DNA of 64,000 nucleotides from Isochrysis galbana. Lineage: Eukaryota; Haptophyta; Isochrysidales; Isochrysidaceae. Below, piece by piece: positions 9,191 to 17,879 of this stretch. The stretch lies in contig CM030932.1 in assembly GCA_018136815.1 (NCBI GenBank), positions 6,874,230 through 6,938,229 on the forward strand, in the 5' to 3' direction. The position numbers and the translations under genes were made by a program. A model generated the notes under the pieces. That model ran no database searches, was not told the origin of the DNA, and worked only from the letters and a program-made list of their open reading frames with translations. Every line of letters begins with the position of its first letter. Position 1 is the first letter of the stretch.

Positions 9191-11726
9191 ATGCGTGCCG
9201 GGGCGCTTTTGCTGCTTATAAGTGGGGCGGGGGCGATCCGGCTCCTTCTGGGGAAGCAGCAGCCCCTTGGCACGATCGTGTTCATCAGGCACGGCCACAC
9301 CGCTTGGGACGATGCGCATAGATTCCTCGGGTGGGGTGACCCAGACATCTCGCCCACTGGCGCAAGGCAGGCCGCTTCCGCCGCTCTTGCGCTCAAGGAG
9401 TCTGGCTTCACCTTCGATATGGTCTACACCTCGCTACTGAAGCGTGCGATACACACAACGTGGCTGGTTCTGAGGGAATTGGAGCAGGTGCCGCCCTATG
9501 CCGTCCCGGCCTCCTCGTTCCATCCTCAGATTTTTCCCGGACTCTAAAGTGTGTCTCTCTCCATTACATAACACTGCTGCTTGCCGCGTTCCCCATCTCC
9601 CCCCCAGATACATCTCGAGGTATGGAAAGATTGGAGGTTGAATGAACGTTCGTATGGTGCGCTGACCGGTCAAACAATAGAAGACATGGTGGATGTATAC
9701 GGGGCAGATGTGGTCGCTTCTTGGCGACGATCATTTTACGAGCGGCCGCCACCGCATGAACCTCATCAGCCTCACAACCCATTTGCGGATGAAAAGTACC
9801 TGCGCTGGGAAGATCGCAGTGGTCGCACATCGCGCATAGTGCCGCCCGACTCCGAGTCACTAGGGGATGTGGCCATTCGTGTTAAACCTTTCTGGCAGCA
9901 GACCATTCTGCGCGACATCTACGATGGAAAGTCGGTACTTGTAGTTGCCCACGGTAATGTTATCCGCACTCTTATGCAAACTATCGATGGTGTACCAGAT
10001 GCAGCAGCCTCGATGCTAGAAGTGCCCCCGTGTATTCCCATTGTGTACCGGTTCGGTCTCGTCGATGGGAAACTCAGGCCTGAGCCATGTGAAGGTCGCA
10101 AATTGGCAATCGACTGCGAGCCAATCTCAGCAGATGGCATGGTCCCGGACAAGGAAGATGTGGATTCCATGATAAGTGCTGAGTTTCTTGCTGACGAGGC
10201 CGAATTGGCCACGGCGCAGCTTCGAGTGCGCGAGGCATCATTTGCGCGATATGGTATGGCCGAGGGCAATGAGCTTTTGGTCAACTTTCTATGTGCCGGC
10301 TCACTGCCTGGACTCGAGCAAAATGTTGGGTCAACGGAGACTGCTAATGCTGTGCGCGCTCTGCGTTTGCATGCGCTTGGCCAACGGATGGGTAGTGGCT
10401 GGCCAGGAGGGGCGGACTTTTTCAACTCATGGAATGGAGACGGCTTTTTCGAGAAGGGCGAGGTCGCAACTTTGGGTGACTCGGTGTTGGCATCGAGCGA
10501 ATCCGACAGTGAGACTTTTATGGCTAAGGATACGCACAAATCATCGGTAAACACCTCACTAAAACCAGAAGAGTCGAGGCGGAGCTATGCGCTTGCAGCT
10601 GCCGCTGGTGCTGCGCGGGCTGCCTATCGTCAGCGGCGCCAACGAATCGTCATCATCCGGCATGGCAAGACGCACCATAATAAGCTGGGCTTATTCACCG
10701 GCTGGGAGGATGCGGAGCTGGCACCAGAGGGGAGAGCGGAAGCTATCGCCGCTGGGCGTATGCTTGCCCGCCATAGCATATCTATCGATGTGGTGTACAC
10801 CTCTTGGCTCTCGCGGGCAATAGAGACTGCGTGGCTCGTACTAGCTCAACTTGACGCGATCTCCGTTCCAATCCACAAATCGTGGCGTCTGAATGAACGC
10901 ATGTATGGCGCGCTAACGGGATTGTCCAAGAAGAAGACCAAGGCCCAATACGGCGAGAAGCAGTTCAAGCTATGGCGGCGAGGCTTCGACACGAGACCAC
11001 CGCCTGTCGACTCCTTTTCGCGGCACTATCCTGGTAATGATGTGCGCTACGTGCGCCATGTCCGCGATCGACCGATTTCCTTCCGCGAGTCGCTTGTGCG
11101 CTCCATAACCCTAGGCCGCATTAGCATTCATCATCGGCTACCGCGCACAGAGAGTCTCAAGGATTGCATGGATCGGACAATCCCTTACTGGAGTGAAACC
11201 ATCGACAAAAATGCCATCCAAGCCGGCAAAAGCGTGCTCGTTGCATCCAGTGAAAATGCCATCCGAGGACTGCTCATGCACTTGCTCGACATTCCCGAGG
11301 AGAGGATTGCAGAAATTGAGGTATGCCATGTCAATGCCCCCCGTCCCAATTACAGGCGTGTTGCATGGCCGTTGCTCTAGACACACCGATTTCAACTCCC
11401 CTCCGATGGCAAGATTTTCTACGGCCATGTCACCGCACCTCATATATGCGAAGATGACGTTCCCACACCTTTTCGTGGCACAGATTCCAACTGGGTTGCC
11501 ACTCATGTATGACTACCAGAACCGTCGCCTCTCTTTGCTCGAGGGAGATGTCGATTCGTACAACTTCGGCAAGGGGGGCGCAGAGTTACTTTTCGGGTGT
11601 ATACCTGCTGACGTTTATGACGGTCATAGTCGTCATCATTCCCACACACCCGATCTGTCCAAATCGCGCAACTACCTACTTGGGCGCCAAAGGCTGATTG
11701 GGCTCGACAAATTCAAGGTATGGTGA
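9191..11726 (+). CDS. Tandem phosphoglycerate mutase (two dPGM domains in one chain)
   Basis: Exons 9191-9487, 9608-11320 and 11484-11726, with introns of 120 and 163 bases (GT-AG, all in phase 0), give about 749 residues. The N-terminus is hydrophobic (MRAGALLLLISGAG) and may be a targeting or anchor segment. Domain 1 (about 28-250) has RHGH, the SLLKRAI loop, WRLNERSYGALTG and AHGN, so both catalytic histidines are present. Domain 2 (about 445-735) has RHGK and WRLNERMYGALTG, but the second histidine motif is ASSEN instead of AHGN. The family interconverts 3- and 2-phosphoglycerate in glycolysis through a phosphohistidine. In domain 2 the phosphorylated histidine remains but its partner is lost, so it may be a variant or regulatory domain. 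The 200-residue linker is acidic and Ser/Thr-rich. The last exon restores IPTGLPLMYDY, as expected after the second domain. Confidence 0.9.
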
Positions 11727-12348
11727 ACGTAGTGTAAACTTAGCTGAAGAAGGGGCCCAAACGGGCTGGTCGATAAGAGGTGTCGATGGACTACACGCCG
11801 ATAGTTCTAGGGCTCTATAAGGGCTTTATTGCATTTCGTAGTGATTGTTTGTCAACCCTGGGTTGGGCCCATTTTGGCCCTTCCTCAAGACTATCCTGTT
11901 TGGCACTGCCGTTCCAATTTCTAGCGACCGTAGTGTGTTGATGTTGAGTAAGGAGGACACCGATGGGTAGGTAGGAAGAAGGTCAGTGGTGCATCATTGT
12001 GTGCGAAAGGGAGAGATATAAGATAGAGAGAAGGAAATGAGAGAAAGATGGGGGTGGTGCGTAAGTGTACCGCTAGCGGTTGGGTGAGGCTCCAGAGGGG
12101 AATCGCGACCGAGAGCTGCATCGTTCAGGATTGCTCGTTGGAGGGGAACGCGGAAAGAGGGAAGGGGTGGGGTGGGGGTGGGGGGTCCTCGGAGGTCGCC
12201 ATCGCTCGCGGCGCGTCGCCCGTGCCCTACAGTCCTAGGCCGCAACTCTGCTTTTGCCTCTACATCGGGTATAATGAATCAAAGGTCATCCTCAGTTCTT
12301 AGCCGTCACGCCAGAGTAAATCCAAGGCCACGCAGGTCCATGTTCTCT
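11727..12348. other. Intergenic between convergent genes
   Basis: 3' flanks of the phosphoglycerate mutase and transporter-fusion genes. No gene or repeat recognised. Confidence 0.5.
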
Positions 12349-15300
12349 TTACCCAATCTCTCCAAGTGAGTAGGTCTCGGTCTTGCTTTGCGACTCGACT
12401 GCGATGATCGCTGAGCCGATGGTGATGATAACGGCCCCTGCAATTGTCCACAAACCGGGGACCTCCTCCACACCAATCACCATGCCCTCTAGAGTCGACA
12501 CGAAGGGCCCAAGAAGCATCACCGCAGAAACCATGAGAGCGGGCACGTACTTCATCACGGCAATATACGCAAGATAGCCGGCAACATCCACCATCATCGT
12601 CACGCCGATTTGCAAGGGCAGCCGGTCCGGGGTCAACGTGAGCCAGCCGAAGATGCCGTGGCAAGGATTCATGGAGAAGGTCGGCGGGCGTGGGTCCAAA
12701 TAGAAAGCCGCGCAACCCGAAAGGACGGCATATATGCACAAGATGGAGGTCAAGAAGACGAGCGGCTCGAGCGCGTGCCTCAGATTTTCGGCAGCAATGA
12801 GAAAGAAGCAAGCCCCGATACCAGAGCTGAGGGCCAGCGCGTCTCCGAATGTAGTCGCCGCGTGGCCAGACCCGCTCTCCTTGGGCTGTTCACGAAAGCA
12901 GAGGGTCGCACCAAAGCAACCGAGGAGAACAGCGCCGATCGTGACCTTTGACACTGGCGGCCCTTTGAGGCACAACCATGCGGAGACCTCACCCAAGACC
13001 AACCAGAGTGAAGACATGGACTCAAATGTGGCCGCATGCGCAATGGATGTACGCATTAGGGAAGATTGGAATGCTCCAAGGTTGATGCTCAGCGCGAAAC
13101 CGGCACCAACGAGCTCGATTACCTCCGAGCGTGTGAGACGCATGAGCCCAAGGAGCGAACGGCCTCGACTTTGGTGGAATTGAATGGCAAGCAGTGTAAG
13201 TACTGAGCACGTCCCGCGCCACGATCCCCGAAGCATGTCTCCCGGCGGCAAGTGGAAAGTCGTGCTAGTCATCAAATCAGCGAAGGCGCCTGAGATCGAC
13301 GAGCACACCAAGGCCATTGCAAGCAGCACCCAACCAATGAATGGCACCGCTTGCTCAACGGCGATTCCATAGGAGGCGGTGGTAATTGCTGCAACGGCCT
13401 CCACATCCCCCTCCGCTGCAGGTGCTGCCTCCTCAATAGTCACAAGGCGCACGCCTGTGATGGCTGAGGGCAGATGCCAGAAGCCGCTCCCGTCCCCACC
13501 CTTCGCATCGGGTGAGGACAATGGATCATACGGACACTCGGGCACTGCGAGTACGGGCGTTTGTCCCTCTGCACTCACAAGGTAAGCGAGCGAATCTACT
13601 ATCTGCTCGCCAGTTCGCTCTTGTCCTCCGAGTTTCGACGCGTCTTGCGGCAGTTCGATTGATAGAGCAGCGTCGCCGTCCGCGCCCTGCATGGGACGAT
13701 ACGATGCTGCAAGTGAAGCCACAACTGTCTCCGACGCATCAGTGTAATGTGGGTTGTCCCCGGCACCGGATCCGAAATCCGATGCGTGCTCTGACGGAGT
13801 GGATGACCTCGCAGCACTCGACGGCGACAGAAGGGGGGCTGCAAGCTGCTCGATTTTCGACATGTCCAGCTTCTCCAGCGGCAGCAAGTGCGCGGTATCG
13901 CCGCGTGCTGGCGAACGCAAAGGACTCATGCCGGGGGTACTCATAGGGCTCATGGGTTTCGAGGAGCTGCGCGGCGATCGGCCTGTGCTGGCGCCGCCTG
14001 GGGTCATCGGGAGTAAAGAGAAGGCGTGCACGGGCCTGATGGTGCGGGAGCCGTCTTGCACTACCCGGAGCATGGCCTCGCCCGAAGCTGCTGCGGCCGA
14101 AACAGCGATGACGAGCCGCTCCTTGCGCACTTTGATGCTGGCGGGCGCCGGTCCAGCTGCTTCCACTGCAAGACGGCCCACACGGAGTCGGTCCTTCGCG
14201 GCACTTTGTGCTGCAGCGCGCATTGCCGTGATAGGGTGGTTAGAGAACGAGTCGGCGCGAGCGATTCGAACCTGCCACGGAAAGTAGGTGTTCAACGGCT
14301 GCTCTGAGCCGCCCTCGCCCTCAACCACTGCGTCAGTCGCGAGTTGCAACTGGTCAGGTGTCTCAATGGCGTACCATGCTCGTTCGCCCGTGGTCTGTGC
14401 GGCGAGCGCTCCACGTGCCGCCAAATCACCCATTGCCTGTGCCAGCGTGAAGTAAGCCCGCGACGATCTTTGAGCCTCGAGTGCGTTGAGGACATCGGGC
14501 CCGCATGCGTACAACCCTGCCTCGATGCCGTGGACGGGGGTTCCGATGCTGCGCCCAATGTGGCGCACAGGCAGTAGCTCATGAGGCTCAAGCTCAGAGG
14601 CGTCAACGATCAGGTCCTCGGTCGCTTCATCCTCTGGCCTGGCGTTACCAGGAACTGAGCCGCGAGGGGGGGGCAGCCCATCGCGCAGGCGCACGCGAAC
14701 GGCGGTCACTGGCAGCATGTCCTTCATTGCCATCACTTGCGTCTCGATGAGGGCAACTGCAGAGAATTGAGCTCCCTCATCCCATCCGGCGATGGGCACT
14801 TTGCGCAGGGCGGCGATCAGTTTTGGGTCAAAGATATGGTCAGAAGTGCACAAGAGGAAGGGTTTCTTGCCAAGCACCTGGCGTGCCTCGAGAAGCGAGC
14901 ACGCGAAGCCGGCGGCATATTGCTCGCCGAGGTCAATGAACTCGATCGACATTTTGTTGGGGCTCACAGGTGGGTGCGCCTCAAGCTGCGCCCTGATAAG
15001 TGAGCCACGCGCACCGAGCACCATGACGACGTGGGTGATACCGCCGAGCGCAAGCTGCCTCAGCACGTGGGTGATGAGTGGGTCGCCGCCTAAAGGTGTC
15101 AGAACCTTGGGCAGCACGCCCTGGTCGAGCACTCCTGGCCGTGAGGCGACCGAGATGAGCGCCGTACTCACACCTTCGGGTAAGGGCTCGCCGTCGCGCT
15201 CGAGAGCCTGCATCTCAAACATGAGCTGGCTCTTGGCGGAGGCGAGCGTCCCCTCAGCGCGCATTGCGCTCGCGTCACTGCGCGCACCATCTGCAAGGTC

Positions 15301-15624
15301 AGAAATCGAACACCCTACCAGCTTCGCGAGCCTCGCCAAGTCAATGGCGGTGACACTGGAGGTCGGCCCGCCGGCAAACGAGGTGGACATGGCTGACTCG
15401 AGCGGAGCCTGACCCCCACTCGCCCCCACGGCGTTCTGCCCGACCAGCTGGAACCGATCGATCCGCACTGAGCGCCGAACCTGGCCGCGTGCGGCCTCGC
15501 CCCACAGCCGCGCGCGAGAGACGCCACTCCTAATAAACACTCTCACATCTCGTGCTAGCCGGCCCAGGATGGTACGAGTACATATTACAACATCTCCTCG
15601 CATCTCTGGCTGCGAGGCTGCCAT
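12349..15624 (-). CDS. Nucleotidyltransferase fused to an EamA (DMT) transporter
   Basis: One long minus-strand frame. The first ATG is at 15624 (Arg-rich leader, possibly targeting) and a later in-frame ATG is at 15390 (MSTSFAGG). About 100 residues after the second ATG a GT-A nucleotidyltransferase domain starts: LPKVLTPLGGDPLITHVLRQL, then a cytidylyl/guanylyl-transferase-like TSDHIFDP. The usual Gly-rich GxGxR loop is replaced by SRPGVLDQG. A Ser/Pro-rich linker (SPMSTPGMSPLRSP) follows. The last ~330 residues hold about ten hydrophobic segments in the EamA pattern, for example SINLGAFQSSLMRTSIAHAA and ALMVSAVMLLGPFVSTLEG. Bacterial lic loci encode a choline-phosphate cytidylyltransferase (LicC) and an EamA choline permease (LicB) side by side, so a fused uptake-and-activation protein is a reasonable guess. 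Substrate and membrane are unknown. Confidence 0.82.
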   Translation of the reverse strand: MAASQPEMRGDVVICTRTILGRLARDVRVFIRSGVSRARLWGEAARGQVRRSVRIDRFQLVGQNAVGASGGQAPLESAMSTSFAGGPTSSVTAIDLARLAKLVGCSISDLADGARSDASAMRAEGTLASAKSQLMFEMQALERDGEPLPEGVSTALISVASRPGVLDQGVLPKVLTPLGGDPLITHVLRQLALGGITHVVMVLGARGSLIRAQLEAHPPVSPNKMSIEFIDLGEQYAAGFACSLLEARQVLGKKPFLLCTSDHIFDPKLIAALRKVPIAGWDEGAQFSAVALIETQVMAMKDMLPVTAVRVRLRDGLPPPRGSVPGNARPEDEATEDLIVDASELEPHELLPVRHIGRSIGTPVHGIEAGLYACGPDVLNALEAQRSSRAYFTLAQAMGDLAARGALAAQTTGERAWYAIETPDQLQLATDAVVEGEGGSEQPLNTYFPWQVRIARADSFSNHPITAMRAAAQSAAKDRLRVGRLAVEAAGPAPASIKVRKERLVIAVSAAAASGEAMLRVVQDGSRTIRPVHAFSLLPMTPGGASTGRSPRSSSKPMSPMSTPGMSPLRSPARGDTAHLLPLEKLDMSKIEQLAAPLLSPSSAARSSTPSEHASDFGSGAGDNPHYTDASETVVASLAASYRPMQGADGDAALSIELPQDASKLGGQERTGEQIVDSLAYLVSAEGQTPVLAVPECPYDPLSSPDAKGGDGSGFWHLPSAITGVRLVTIEEAAPAAEGDVEAVAAITTASYGIAVEQAVPFIGWVLLAMALVCSSISGAFADLMTSTTFHLPPGDMLRGSWRGTCSVLTLLAIQFHQSRGRSLLGLMRLTRSEVIELVGAGFALSINLGAFQSSLMRTSIAHAATFESMSSLWLVLGEVSAWLCLKGPPVSKVTIGAVLLGCFGATLCFREQPKESGSGHAATTFGDALALSSGIGACFFLIAAENLRHALEPLVFLTSILCIYAVLSGCAAFYLDPRPPTFSMNPCHGIFGWLTLTPDRLPLQIGVTMMVDVAGYLAYIAVMKYVPALMVSAVMLLGPFVSTLEGMVIGVEEVPGLWTIAGAVIITIGSAIIAVESQSKTETYSLGEIG

Positions 15625-15988
15625 GTGTGTGGCATTGTTGCGCAACTCCTCGTTCGATGTTCGGCCTAGCTTGCTGTTTGGCCCAACGTACTCCGTGAGC
15701 GGCCAATTCCTCGCGCCGGCGCAATCCCATAGCCGTGTGTCCTTCGCCCTCGGGGGGGCTGTGGAGGCTGGGAAATGGCTTGAGGAGAGGCTAGAGGCTC
15801 GATCGAGGCCTACTACGAGACAGCCTCCGAGTTGCGCAGATCCGCACTCTCCGCGCGACGGCCCGCCTGGTGGAACTGGAGCGTCTGGCGGCGACGACGT
15901 CGACGATGTCGCCAGCGCCCTTCGCACCCCTGGCGGGGCGGGCAGCCCGCGCAGCGCGAGCGGCGCTATGCGGGGCCGTCCATATCAT

Positions 15989-16748
15989 AAAAAAAAACCT
16001 TTTAATATTCTTACCGCACTCGCGGCGAATGGAACCACTACCCACTACAAGTAGCACGTAGCATACTCTCTACACCCCCATTCCCCGGCCCTTCTCCCCC
16101 CCGCCATCAGGCGGCTCCCCCCGTACACTACTAAGGGGATTGGGGTGGAGGGCTTAGATATGGTCCGGTGGCCCGCGCCACCCCCCGGTGATCTTTTCCC
16201 CCCTTCCTCCTGTGTCTCCGAGTGGGCGGCCCACTCTGTCTCGTCTTATCCTGTAAACAGGCGCGAGACTTACCGATTTTCCGGTGGGCGGAGCTCTCGC
16301 TCGCGCCCACCCCCTTTTCCGCGCTCTCTCTCCCCTCTCCTGCGGCACGCGCGATGGCGCGCCTGCGGCAGGCCTCCAGCTGCCCTCTGGCGGCCCCTGG
16401 AGGCTCCTGGAGGCCAGCTCAGGGGGCAGAGGAGGCTGGGGCTGGGCCCTGGCCTCCCCTGTCTCTCCCTCGCTGGCGCTCCCGAGCCTCTAGGGCCCCC
16501 AGTCTGCACCTGTCTGCCTGTCGACCAGGGGGGGAGGGGGGGTTGGAGCAATGGGCTGGTCACGAGGGGCCAGGATGGGCGAATGGGGCGAGCCTGTGGG
16601 GAAGGGAGTGGGTCAGTAGGGCAGTGGCCTCCTGGCAAGCCATCAGGCATGCCAGGAGGATGGGTGGTTCCTCCCCCATGGCAGGGGAGGAGTGGAGAGA
16701 GGGGGGGGCTCGTGCCCCCTCATGGGTCAACCAAGTATAAACTTAGTT
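15989..16748 (-). mobile_element. Full-length ~760-bp T-tailed element, 17-bp target duplication
   Basis: On the minus strand it runs from CAACTAAGTTTATAC at 16749 to a nine-T tail at 15989. The direct repeat ggggccgtccatatcat flanks it at 15972-15988 and 16749-16765. The leading hairpin and the internal core are conserved with the other copies. Long open frames inside it are a by-product of GC-rich sequence. Confidence 0.88.
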
Positions 16749-16789
16749 GGGGCCGTCCATATCATATGCAGGACCCCAGCGCGCCACGG

Positions 16790-17400
16790 CGGCGGAGGGC
16801 GTCAAGGAGAGGGCCTGTAAGGCCATTGTGTGCTGGTACCATCCCCGACACCGATCGCTCGGTGTTATGCTCCAAGGCCCAATGGGCCGCGGAGTTTGGG
16901 GTGGACCGGCGGCGGCGGACCGCCAAATTGCCTGGTGCCCCGCCACCTCGACGATCTTCGAGACGATCGACGCCCTAGCAGGCTTCTCACCGCCGCCCAA
17001 CTGATCGCGCCAACAAAAGACGAAGGACAGACTCTTTGTATACCCCGAGATAACAACTCCAACTCCCGGCAGCCTGCAAGCCCTATACATATTTTCATGG
17101 AGGTACATCATACAGGACTTCTACAAGGTGGAATTCGACGCACACAAATTCCACTACATACCCATACTAGAATTCACCATCACGAGATTCACGACCCTAG
17201 TGAAAGGGCGGAAACCAGGGGGAACACGATGCTCATTCCGCACCCAAAGGGCGACCCAGGGAAGGAAGCCGAAAATCAAGAGCACAACCGAGCTGAGCAC
17301 ACCCGTTTTCACCGAAGACAGCAAAGGTAAACTCACGCTAGCTAGGGGACAACCTCAGACACGTGGCACATGCGCTAGAACATCACCAACAGACTGACCT
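16790..17400 (+). mobile_element. LINE 3'-end fragment, frameshifted
   Basis: In shifting plus-strand frames the sequence reads IFETIDALAGF (compare IFDALDTLARR in the intact LINE), then ALYIFSWRYIIQDFYKV (compare LYMLAWRYIITDFYRI) and ITRFTTLVKG. This is the C-terminal region after the zinc knuckle. It belongs to a different, older LINE lineage. Confidence 0.65.
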
Positions 17401-17879
17401 AAAAAACACAAGACCTGTCGCGGTTGGGGGGAGAGCCGCCCTTAGGTTTCCCCAAGGGAGCCTCTCTCCCTTTGTTTCCCCCCTTTGCGAGTTTTCGTCC
17501 GCGTCCCCGCGGGTTTATGAAAATTGCGTTCTGAAAGCGCGCGGCGCGATGTGTTCGCCGTAGATATTAAAAGTCGATAATAGGGTCTGTGAATATTGTT
17601 GTAGAAATGACTATGGACATTTGATGGCTCCATTCGATTGATGTCCCATAATTGACGGAACGATACCTTAGCCCTTGAAGTCTGAAGTACCCTTCCTCAA
17701 GCAAATAACCTGAATAAAATATGGAAGGTGGAGCCCAAAATCTACACGCCCCTGGCCACCTGGAAGCCTAATTATTACTTCCATCCTTTCTCTATGCAGC
17801 ATGAATGAAGCCAACGGCCCATTCGATGCGACGGCCACATCGTGACTCCAAGTGGCTAAGTTTCAATTTCCCGGGCCTC
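17401..17879. other. Intergenic with an inverted copy of a recurring end segment
   Basis: Bases about 17600-17660 are the reverse complement of the segment at 2696-2754 and resemble 34025-34075 (actatggacatttgatgg ... gatgtccca ... gacggaac). Otherwise nothing is recognised. Confidence 0.45.

Noticed and set aside
14240-14275. Possible tRNA gene because of a TTCGAAC B-box-like string
   Set aside because: It falls in a conserved coding frame of the transporter fusion and has no A box or foldable arms.
16145-16978. 277-codon open frame and similar frames at 22329-23051 and 31432-31821
   Set aside because: They lie inside copies of the GC-rich ~760-bp element, differ in frame between copies and cross its ends.
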